A stretch of 6,193 bases of DNA from Gammaproteobacteria bacterium (GTDB lineage Bacteria > Pseudomonadota > Gammaproteobacteria > Steroidobacterales > GCA-2729495), in assembly GCA_023383735.1 (NCBI GenBank), contig JAHDYN010000122.1, forward strand, positions 1 through 6,193, given 5' to 3'. Both the position numbers and the translations under genes were made by a program. The notes below the pieces were generated by a model. It had not been told where the DNA came from and did no database searches. It was given only the letters and a program-made list of their open reading frames with translations. Below, piece after piece: positions 1 to 6,011 of this stretch; positions within the stretch are counted from its first letter, which is position 1, and every line of letters starts with the position of its first letter.

Positions 1-140
1 TGGCGATCGACGACTGCGCGCTGTTCTTCGACGAGCAGGCCATGCACTGCACCACGCTGCAGTTCAAGTCCCACGTCAATGCGGAGGACAATCCGCCGTC
101 CATCTTCACCGTGCAGAAGATGCGCGCAACCGGACGTTAA
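1..140 (+). CDS. 3' end of an unrecognised protein (partial)
   Basis: An open frame enters from the left edge (first whole codon at position 3) and ends at TAA 138-140. It gives 45 residues beginning AIDDCALFFDEQAMHC and ending VQKMRATGR. Codon use is that of a normal GC-rich gene, and the stop is followed 15 bases later by an intrinsic terminator, which supports this being a genuine gene end. The visible tail contains two cysteines and alternating hydrophobic residues that could form beta strands, but no family motif I recognise. No membrane segment is visible. The start and the rest of the protein lie outside the window, so function cannot be assigned. Confidence 0.75.
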   Translation, partial: AIDDCALFFDEQAMHCTTLQFKSHVNAEDNPPSIFTVQKMRATGR

Positions 141-154
141 GCGCGGCAACGACA

Positions 155-192
155 GGGGCCCGTGATCATCCGGTCACGGGCCCTTTTTATTT
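155..192 (+). terminator. Intrinsic (Rho-independent) terminator
   Basis: A perfect 10-bp GC-rich stem (GGGCCCGTGA at 156-165 with TCACGGGCCC at 174-183) encloses an 8-base loop and is followed by five T residues at 184-188 and then ATTT. It sits 15 bases after the stop of the upstream gene and should end that transcript. Its T-tract stops just before the GGAG ribosome binding site (193-196) of the methyltransferase gene, so it also lies inside any leader of that gene. Confidence 0.9.
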
Positions 193-204
193 GGAGCAGA
201 AGCC

Positions 205-846
205 ATGCCCGACAGACACCTTCATGCCAACCCGGTTCGCGGCCGCTTCAATTCCTGGCTGCTGGCAAAGTACGAGGAAGACTTCCACGAGGAGATGGGC
301 GCACGAAAGCAGCAGCATATCGGCGGACTCATCGGCACGGTGGTGGAGATCGGCGCCGGCAACGGCGTGAACTTCCGCTATTACCCGCCGGGCGTGCAGC
401 TCATCGTCTATGAACCCAACCCCTACATGCATGAACGCCTGCATGAGGCGGCACGCCAGCACGGCCTGAACTGCGAACTCCGCGCGATGGGTGCGGGGCA
501 ACTCGACCTGCCGGACCAGTCAGTCGATGCCGTGGTTTGCACCCTGGTGCTGTGCACCGTCGAAGAGCCCACCCGGGTCCTCCGCGAAGTACACCGGGTG
601 CTGAAGCCCGGCGGGCAATTCTATTTTCTCGAGCATGTCGCTGCGCCGGAGGGCAGCGGCCTGAGAACGGTGCAGAACGTTTTGATGCGGCCCTGGCGCT
701 GGCTCTTCGAGGGTTGCCACACGAATCGCGAGACCGCCAGGCTGCTGGAGGGCGCGGGCTTCGCGCGCGTGGAGCTCGAACAGTTCAGGTCCCGGAAGAT
801 GCCGCCGGTGATCGTGCCGATGATCTCGGGCGTCGCCTGGCGCTGA
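205..846 (+). CDS. METTL7/TMT1-like class I SAM-dependent methyltransferase
   Basis: A 213-residue protein with the Rossmann methyltransferase fold. Motif I is VVEIGAGNGVN (residues 46-56), the SAM-binding glycine loop. Glu70 at the end of strand 2 (VYEPNP) should hold the ribose hydroxyls. Motif IV lies around Asp108 (SVDAVVCTLVLCTV), and VLKPGGQFYFLEHVA (132-146) is the post-motif strand and turn. The blocks PPG at 61-63, CTLVLC at 112-117, LREVHRVLKPGG and FYFLEHVAA match, from memory, human METTL7A/B (TMT1A/B), which methylate thiols. The N-terminal hydrophobic anchor of those proteins is missing, so this one is probably soluble. Small-molecule or lipid acceptors are possible; thiol specificity is inference. 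The start is set by GGAG at 193-196, eight bases upstream. The gene converges on fdhD, with 15 bp between the stops, and has no evident functional link to the operon opposite. Confidence 0.9.
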   Translation: MPDRHLHANPVRGRFNSWLLAKYEEDFHEEMGARKQQHIGGLIGTVVEIGAGNGVNFRYYPPGVQLIVYEPNPYMHERLHEAARQHGLNCELRAMGAGQLDLPDQSVDAVVCTLVLCTVEEPTRVLREVHRVLKPGGQFYFLEHVAAPEGSGLRTVQNVLMRPWRWLFEGCHTNRETARLLEGAGFARVELEQFRSRKMPPVIVPMISGVAWR

Positions 847-872
847 GGAGACGCTGTCTTCTCAGGACAGCG
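843..872. other. Alternative hairpins between convergent genes
   Basis: Two overlapping inverted repeats cover the junction of the convergent genes. One is a 9-bp stem with a single G-T wobble (843-851 with 857-865) that includes both stop codons. The other is a perfect 7-bp stem (CGCTGTC at 852-858 with GACAGCG at 866-872). They share bases and cannot form together. Neither is followed by a T-run on either strand, so this is not a standard intrinsic terminator. It could act as a weak bidirectional terminator or an mRNA 3'-end stabiliser, which is inference. Confidence 0.45.
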
Positions 873-1770
873 CCCCCTCGATCAGTTCCACGATGCGCTG
901 GGGCTGCGAATAGATCGTCACCCGCCCACCACGCACGAAACCACCGAGGGTCACGCCAAAGCGTTCGGCAATCTCGATGGCGAGCGAGGTCGGCGCGGAC
1001 ACTGCCGCAATGATCTCGAATCCGGCACGGATGGCCTTGGTGATCATCTCAAGGCTGAGACGGCTGGACAGCAGCACCCCGCAGCCGGCGAAGTCCACGC
1101 CCTTGAGCAGACACTTGCCGATCACCTTGTCGAGCGCATTGTGGCGACCGAGATCCTCGGCGACGGCGATGATCTGTGCATTGCGGTCGAAGACTGCCGC
1201 AGCGTGGGCGCCGCCGGTCTGGGTGAATACCGTCTGCAGCTTGCGCATCGCGGACATCAGCTCGTCGAACTGGGCGCTGCGCAGCCGGATCGTGTCGGGT
1301 ACAGCCACCAGGCCCGCCACCAGGTCATCGACGGCCTCCCGGCCACCGCACACCCCGCAGGAACTGCTCATGGTGACATTCCGGCGACGCGGGTTGAGGC
1401 GCCCGGGATCGGCGAGCTGCACGCGGACGATGCCCGAGTCACTGCTGCAGACTTCCATCCGGCACAGGTCATCGAGGCCGCGGATGAGGCCTTCGGTGAA
1501 CAGAAACCCGGCGGTGAGCGACAGCACTTCCGGATCGTCGGTCGCAGCCAGCACGCCGTGGCTGCTGCTGAAACCCAGCACCTCGTGCAACGAAGCCGTT
1601 GGCGTCCACATCAGGGTGAACCAGCCGATGCCTTCGACGTCGATGGTGAGCATGGCCTCCTCGACGACCTGGCAGTCCTCCCGCACCGGCGGCTGACCCG
1701 CGCCCGGCAGGAAATACGCGGGCACGCGCCGTACGCCGTGCGGGACGGGCGGAGCGGGCTTTGTTGTCAT
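862..1770 (-). CDS. fdhD: FdhD, sulfurtransferase for molybdenum cofactor maturation
   Basis: 302 residues. FdhD receives sulfur from the cysteine desulfurase IscS and passes it to the Mo/W bis-PGD cofactor before insertion into the apoenzyme in the cytoplasm. The conserved persulfide-carrying pair is SSCGVCG, with Cys138 and Cys141. Other family blocks are GGAHAAAVF (186-194), EDLGRHNALDKVIG (205-218), SSRLSLEMITKA (235-246) and GFVRGGRVTIYS near the C-terminus. Relative to the E. coli protein as I remember it, the segment between TP (56-57) and the GFLFTEGLI block (88-96) is about 20 residues longer. The ATG at 1770 lies 22 bp after the membrane-anchor gene with no clear Shine-Dalgarno sequence, so translation may be coupled or the true start may be somewhat internal. 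Being last in the operon, it most likely matures the Mo/W enzyme encoded upstream, although FdhD can also serve formate dehydrogenases elsewhere in the genome. Confidence 0.95.
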   Translation of the reverse strand: MTTKPAPPVPHGVRRVPAYFLPGAGQPPVREDCQVVEEAMLTIDVEGIGWFTLMWTPTASLHEVLGFSSSHGVLAATDDPEVLSLTAGFLFTEGLIRGLDDLCRMEVCSSDSGIVRVQLADPGRLNPRRRNVTMSSSCGVCGGREAVDDLVAGLVAVPDTIRLRSAQFDELMSAMRKLQTVFTQTGGAHAAAVFDRNAQIIAVAEDLGRHNALDKVIGKCLLKGVDFAGCGVLLSSRLSLEMITKAIRAGFEIIAAVSAPTSLAIEIAERFGVTLGGFVRGGRVTIYSQPQRIVELIEGALS

Positions 1771-1792
1771 TGGATCGCCGGGGTGATCGGTG

Positions 1793-2650
1793 TCAGGGCC
1801 GGAAACTCATGATCGGCTCGAACACACCGGCCTTGAAGATCAGCAGACGGAAGGTGTAGTAGCCAGCCAGCGTACCGGCGGCAGCGATCATGGCCGCCAG
1901 CGGCACACTGCCGGCAAACCAGAGCAGCAAAATCGGCAGCAGCACGCCTGCCCCGCAGACCAGCGCAAAGAACCACTTCGCATACAGCGTGCGCGTGAGC
2001 AGCTCCGCCGATTTGCGCGCGCCGGGCGAACCATGCCGTGCCGCGTGCAGCAGGCTCAGCAGCACTGCAGCAAGGCACAGGTGCAGTAGCAGGGCCACCG
2101 GCACCAGGAACTGCGCGGACTCGGGCACCGATGCGAGCAGCAGCATCACGCCGCCAGTGGCTGCATAGATCAGGCTCGAAACCGGGATCAGGCCGCTGCT
2201 CCAGAGCGAAATCGCCGTGGAATGCGACATGGCAAAGCCCTGGTAGGTCATCACCACCAGCGCCGCAGCACCCGCCAGCAGCTTGAGCAGGCCGCCGAAG
2301 CCGGGCACAAAGCCCCAGACATTCAGCAGGTGCAGGCCGCCGAAGCCGATGAAGCAGACGATGCCGATCAGGCCGCGGCTGATCCAGGAGCGGTCCGGTC
2401 GCAGGATCGCCCGCCAGGACTTCGTCGGTACACCCATGTGCGAGAGGTGGAAGTAGGTTTTCAGCAGGCCGGTGATCAGCAGTCCGGCCAGCATGCCCTG
2501 TGCCGACTCGAGCAGCAGCGACACCAGAAACAGGCCGGCGCCCAGTTCGCCAAAAAAGAATGCGCTGGCCATGGGCGTGTCCCAGTAGCGCTGCAGGCGA
2601 AAGCCGAGCTTGAAGCTGTCACCGACGATGGGCAGATCATTTGCAGCCAT
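1793..2650 (-). CDS. NrfD/DmsC-type membrane anchor, quinone-interacting subunit
   Basis: 285 residues, strongly hydrophobic, with about eight predicted transmembrane helices: roughly residues 28-48, 50-66, 92-112, 119-140, 150-174, 181-204, 225-246 and 248-270. The loop after helix 2 carries HMGVPTKSWRAI followed by SWISRG, the H-x-G-x-P...WRA...SW-x-SR pattern of DmsC/SoeC/NrfD-type anchors. Such subunits bind no haem and exchange electrons between the iron-sulfur subunit and membrane quinone. The start ATG has GAGGGG at 2658-2663 with a 7-base spacer. The gene follows the iron-sulfur subunit by 24 bp and precedes fdhD by 22 bp, so it is the C subunit of the complex. Whether it reduces quinone or oxidises quinol depends on the unknown substrate. 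Confidence 0.9.
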   Translation of the reverse strand: MAANDLPIVGDSFKLGFRLQRYWDTPMASAFFFGELGAGLFLVSLLLESAQGMLAGLLITGLLKTYFHLSHMGVPTKSWRAILRPDRSWISRGLIGIVCFIGFGGLHLLNVWGFVPGFGGLLKLLAGAAALVVMTYQGFAMSHSTAISLWSSGLIPVSSLIYAATGGVMLLLASVPESAQFLVPVALLLHLCLAAVLLSLLHAARHGSPGARKSAELLTRTLYAKWFFALVCGAGVLLPILLLWFAGSVPLAAMIAAAGTLAGYYTFRLLIFKAGVFEPIMSFRP

Positions 2651-2674
2651 GTTGTTTCCCCTCTGCTCCCGTCC

Positions 2675-3289
2675 TCAATCGATGTAGTACACCTTGGGCC
2701 GCGTATTCTTCTCCGGCAGCGGCGACTTGCCGCCGCGTTCGCGGATCAGTTTGCTCGGCTTGCTGTTCGGGTCGTCGAGGTCGCCGAAGATCCGCGCATC
2801 GGTCGGACAGGTCACCACGCAGGCCGGATCGAGGCCGGCATCGACGCGCCCGCTGCAGAAGTCGCACTTGGTGACCATGCCCGGCGTGTAGCGCGGGTAG
2901 CCCTGCTTCTCGAAGTCGGTGAGTTCACCGGTACCGAACAGGCCGTCCTTGAAGGCCTCGGCCTTCATCTCGCTGCGCTGGTCGTAGGGACAGGCAACGG
3001 CACATGAACCGCAGCCGATGCACTTTTCCGGATCGACCATGACGATGCCGTCCGGCCGCGTATAGGTGGCCCCGCTCGGACACACCTTCTCGCAGGGCGC
3101 ATCCTCGCAGTGATTGCACAGCGTCGGGATGTACACGCGGTTGACGGCCGGGTACACGCCGTATTCCTCGCTGAGCGTGCGCGTGAAAAACACGCCATCG
3201 GGCAGGGAGTTTTCCTGCTTGCAGCCGATCACGCAGGCGTTGCAGCCGATGCAACGCTTGAGATCGAACACCATGCCATAGCGCGCCAT
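2675..3289 (-). CDS. 4Fe-4S ferredoxin-type electron-transfer subunit (PsrB/DmsB/TtrB family)
   Basis: 204 residues with sixteen cysteines in four groups: C13/C16/C19/C23, C58/C61/C66/C70, C90/C93/C96/C100 and C142/C145/C157/C161. This is the full set for four [4Fe-4S] clusters as in PsrB, DmsB and TtrB. The ending, with KVYYID, is typical of the PsrB/PhsB branch. There is no signal peptide; MARYGMVFDLKRC runs straight into the first cluster motif. It carries electrons between the catalytic subunit and the membrane anchor. The ATG overlaps the stop of the catalytic gene as TGATG (3287-3291), and GGAGG at 3298-3302 lies eight bases upstream inside the end of that gene, so translation is probably coupled and the two subunits made in equal amounts. 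Confidence 0.95.
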   Translation of the reverse strand: MARYGMVFDLKRCIGCNACVIGCKQENSLPDGVFFTRTLSEEYGVYPAVNRVYIPTLCNHCEDAPCEKVCPSGATYTRPDGIVMVDPEKCIGCGSCAVACPYDQRSEMKAEAFKDGLFGTGELTDFEKQGYPRYTPGMVTKCDFCSGRVDAGLDPACVVTCPTDARIFGDLDDPNSKPSKLIRERGGKSPLPEKNTRPKVYYID

Positions 3290-5913
3290 CAGTGCTTCCT
3301 CCCCTTGCCCGGCTTCGCGATCTCGTCGACCAGGTCATAGACCGAGCCGCCCTTCTTGAGATGCTCCGGCCAGTCCGGCAGTTTGGTGATCTTTACCTTG
3401 CACACCGTTTCCGGCTGGCCGGTCACGCCATCGGTGTTCTTGAGGTCGTAGGGCAGCAGATCGTTGAAATGGCCACCGGCGTGCTTGATCCCCTTCGACT
3501 GTGTCTTGGCCCGCGACAGCGCATTGGATACGCCAAGGGCATCGGGATGCCAGCCTTCGGAGACGCCGATGCGGCCGAAGATCTTGCCGTAAGGCGACTC
3601 GACCTTGACGATATCCAGCGCCTTCAGGCCCTGCTTTTCCGCCGTCTTCGGATTCAGCATCAGCGCAATGTGCACCGGATCGCGATAGACGATGTCCTGG
3701 ATCCACGGGTTGCTCAGGCTCTCGCCGAAGTTGATCTGGATATCCTTGAAGAACATGCCATAGAGGTCGTACTCGGGTGGCTCCTCGTGCACGGGATCGA
3801 GCCGCGCGGTCGGCAGGGGCTTGTAGTCCTCCCAGGCCCATTCATGCCGGAAGGGCACCTTGGCCGCTTCCATCCTGGCCTGCAGATCGTCGCGCACCGT
3901 CACCATGTCCTCGATGTAGAAGTGCAGACGCATGCCCTCCCACGGCCGGTACCACTTGTCGAGGCGCCGCTCGGTCACCGCATGGCCATGCTCGACATAC
4001 CAGTCCAGGTCCTTGCCGTTCCAGAGCAGGCCCTTGCGGCGGGCGATCTCCTTGTCGGTGTACTTGATGCCCGGCTCGAGCTTCAGTTCGGGCTTCTGCA
4101 CGAAGCCCAGCGCGAAGTTCAGCACTTCGTTGTAGCTGTCGAGCACACCGATCCGCTCGGCAAGCTCGGAGAAGATCTCCTCCTCGGTCTTCGTGTCGTG
4201 GAGCGGCTCCACGGCCGGCTGCCGCATGCACATGCCCTCGGTGTGCGGCGGCTCGATCATGGTCATGTTCCAGGACTCGAACACGTCGTGCGAGGGCAGG
4301 ATCACGTCGGCCCACTGGGTTGTCTCGGTGGGAATGAGGTCCGACACCGCGATGAATTTCATGCTCTTCATGAACTCGAACCACTTCTCGCGTGGACCCT
4401 GCATGGCCCAGATCGGGTTCGAGTGGCAGATGATCATCGTGTCGGGACGAAACTCCACGCCGAACTTCTCCGGGTTGAGGAACACCTCCAGGTTCAGGTG
4501 CGGCGGGTGCACGCCGACCGGGAAGTAGTCCATCAAATGGAAGGTCTGCGGCGGATAGGAGAACGGCGGCACCGGGCCGAGCTGGTGCGGATGCGGCTTG
4601 ATCATGCCGTTCTCGCCCGGCTCGATGTGGCTGTGATCGACCCACTGGTCGTCGAGCGTCACGCCGATGTGTCCGCCCGGGACATCGATGCAGCCGAGCA
4701 GGAAGTTGACCATCTTGAAGGCATGGTTGGTCTGGAAGCCGAGCTTGTGGCCCTGCGCACCGCGGTAGTAGTTGTAGGCCGCCGGCCGCAGCGGCATCAC
4801 GCGGCCATCGATCTCGATCTTGGCATCGGTGGCGATGCCGGCCGCGTCGTACATCTCCTTGGCCAGCCGCCGCACGGTGGCTGGCGGGATGGTCGTGACC
4901 TTTTCCATCGCCTCCGGCGAGCAGTCTTCAAGGATGTCCTTGAAGCGCTGGAACGCCGGCTTGCAGGCCTTGCCCTCGACCGTGTATGCACCCTCCAGGG
5001 CGAACTCGCCGATGCCCGGATCGTCCCAGAGCTTCGCGCGGTTGTCGGCGGCATCCCAGACGTAGATCTTGCCTTCGGCGTTGCGGACAAAGTAGCCGTC
5101 CTCGCCGACCAGGTAGGGTGCGTTGGTGTCCTTGCGCAGCGACTTGTAGTCGCACCAGCCCTCGTTGACCATCACATGGCACATGCTCAGGGCAAATTGC
5201 CGGTCGGTGGCCGGGCGGATCGGCACCCATTCCTCGGACTTGGCTGCGGAAATCGAGAAGCGCGGCTCGACCGTCACGCAGCGCATGCCGCGCTTCACGC
5301 GTGCCTCGGCCACCCAGCTCGACTGGGCGGCCGCATGCAGATGCGAGGAGAACCCGTCGCCGGTGCCGTCGTTCAGCCAGAAATTGCAGTACTTGGCGTC
5401 GTTGGCTGCGGCAAACGCCGAATGGATGTAGCCGTTGATGGGATGGTAGGCGCCGCCGCACATGGTGCCGCCGGACTGGAAGAAGTTGAAATTGCCGAAA
5501 GCCAGTGGCCAGACCCAGATGTTCATCTTCTGGAAATCTTCCAGCGAGGGGATGATGCGTCGCGGATCGGTCTGCAGGCAGTCCTTGAGCTTGTCGGCCA
5601 CCAGCGTCAGGGCCTCGTCCCAGCTGATCGGCACCCACTTCGGGTCGATGTTCTGACCCTTCTCCGGATTGCTGCGCTTCATGGGCTGGCGGAAGCGGTT
5701 GGGGTCGTAGTGGCGCATGATCGCCGAGTTGCCCTTCGGGCAGAGCTTGCCGCGGTTGGAGGGATTGGTGGGATCGCCCTCCACCTTGTTGATCACGCCG
5801 TCATCGGTGACATGGATGAGGTTGGTGCAGGAGTGCAGGCACATCTTGCAGGTCGAGCGTACCCAGCGACCGGGCTTGATGGAGTTGTGTACTGCGTCTG
5901 GTCTGGCGGCCAT
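3289..5913 (-). CDS. Mo/W bis-PGD oxidoreductase catalytic subunit (DMSO reductase superfamily), substrate unassigned
   Basis: 874 residues from the chosen start. The FS0 [4Fe-4S] site is C22-x2-C25-x3-C29 with C58 in GKLCPKG, followed by the usual PISWDEAL (95-102). Cys152 in GGTMCGGAYHP sits where the Mo-ligand cysteine of Nap, Psr and Fdh proteins lies. KSEEWVPIRPATD (225-237) is the conserved pterin/substrate-domain block, and WADVILP (534-540) is also typical. The C-terminal dinucleotide-binding domain begins near NPWIQDIVYRDP (735-746). A segment around residues 264-320 (APYLVGEDGYFVR, then ALEGAY) marks a poorly characterised FDH-like subgroup as far as I recall. There is no Tat motif and no room for one, so the subunit should be cytoplasmic. 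The frame stays open to a GTG at 6108, but I chose ATG 5913 because it has GAGGG six bases upstream and the promoter lies inside the longer frame. Formate dehydrogenase, sulfite dehydrogenase (SoeA-like) or a reductase remain possible. Confidence 0.93.
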   Translation of the reverse strand: MAARPDAVHNSIKPGRWVRSTCKMCLHSCTNLIHVTDDGVINKVEGDPTNPSNRGKLCPKGNSAIMRHYDPNRFRQPMKRSNPEKGQNIDPKWVPISWDEALTLVADKLKDCLQTDPRRIIPSLEDFQKMNIWVWPLAFGNFNFFQSGGTMCGGAYHPINGYIHSAFAAANDAKYCNFWLNDGTGDGFSSHLHAAAQSSWVAEARVKRGMRCVTVEPRFSISAAKSEEWVPIRPATDRQFALSMCHVMVNEGWCDYKSLRKDTNAPYLVGEDGYFVRNAEGKIYVWDAADNRAKLWDDPGIGEFALEGAYTVEGKACKPAFQRFKDILEDCSPEAMEKVTTIPPATVRRLAKEMYDAAGIATDAKIEIDGRVMPLRPAAYNYYRGAQGHKLGFQTNHAFKMVNFLLGCIDVPGGHIGVTLDDQWVDHSHIEPGENGMIKPHPHQLGPVPPFSYPPQTFHLMDYFPVGVHPPHLNLEVFLNPEKFGVEFRPDTMIICHSNPIWAMQGPREKWFEFMKSMKFIAVSDLIPTETTQWADVILPSHDVFESWNMTMIEPPHTEGMCMRQPAVEPLHDTKTEEEIFSELAERIGVLDSYNEVLNFALGFVQKPELKLEPGIKYTDKEIARRKGLLWNGKDLDWYVEHGHAVTERRLDKWYRPWEGMRLHFYIEDMVTVRDDLQARMEAAKVPFRHEWAWEDYKPLPTARLDPVHEEPPEYDLYGMFFKDIQINFGESLSNPWIQDIVYRDPVHIALMLNPKTAEKQGLKALDIVKVESPYGKIFGRIGVSEGWHPDALGVSNALSRAKTQSKGIKHAGGHFNDLLPYDLKNTDGVTGQPETVCKVKITKLPDWPEHLKKGGSVYDLVDEIAKPGKGRKH

Positions 5914-5919
5914 TGTGAA

Positions 5920-5924
5920 CCCTC
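5920..5924 (-). promoter_or_regulatory. Ribosome binding site that fixes the catalytic subunit start
   Basis: GAGGG on the - strand, six bases before ATG 5913. It is the best Shine-Dalgarno match among the in-frame starts; the upstream GTG at 6108 has none. The first cluster cysteine falls 22 codons downstream, as in signal-less relatives. Confidence 0.75.
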
Positions 5925-5948
5925 GTGCATCAACCGACGGTGGGCCAA

Positions 5949-5965
5949 TCCGGCCAGCGGCCGGA
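5949..5965 (-). other. 5'-leader hairpin of the oxidoreductase operon
   Basis: A perfect 7-bp GC-rich stem (TCCGGCC with GGCCGGA) around a 3-base loop lies between the predicted transcription start and the ribosome binding site, about 25 bases before the latter. No T-run follows, so it is not a terminator. It could stabilise the mRNA 5' end or influence translation; the role is inference. Confidence 0.4.
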
Positions 5966-5968
5966 GCA

Positions 5969-5978
5969 TCATGCATGA
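5969..5978. promoter_or_regulatory. 10-bp palindrome at the predicted transcription start
   Basis: TCATGCATGA is a perfect 10-bp palindrome located where transcription from the adjacent extended -10 element should begin. Its position would suit a repressor operator. It does not match the FNR (TTGAT-N4-ATCAA) or Nar consensus, and a palindrome of this length can arise by chance. Confidence 0.3.
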
Positions 5979-5983
5979 GCCCG

Positions 5984-6011
5984 ATCATAGCACCAGCTTC
6001 CCGACCGACTA
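5984..6011 (-). promoter_or_regulatory. Sigma-70-type extended -10 promoter for the operon
   Basis: On the - strand, TGCTATGAT (5992-5984) matches the extended -10 consensus TGnTATAAT with one mismatch in the hexamer. A weak -35 candidate, TAGTCG (6011-6006), lies 16 bases upstream; extended -10 promoters tolerate a poor -35. Transcription would begin near 5977, giving a leader of about 64 bases before ATG 5913. It is the only good promoter-like element I see in the 280 bases upstream of the operon. Confidence 0.6.

Noticed and set aside
977..1812. Two long + strand frames (977-1696 and 1141-1812) opposite fdhD
   Set aside because: fdhD on the - strand has all its family motifs across this range. 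The + frames show no domain or ribosome binding site.
2222..3007. 261-codon + strand frame across the membrane anchor and iron-sulfur genes
   Set aside because: It is antisense to two well-supported genes, spans their junction, and is rich in Gln, Ala and Arg without a motif.
862..5913. Reading the operon as a standard formate dehydrogenase because of fdhD
   Set aside because: The Cys/Sec-His active-site signature is absent at the ligand position and the membrane subunit is NrfD/DmsC-like, not the cytochrome b FdnI type, so I left the substrate unassigned.
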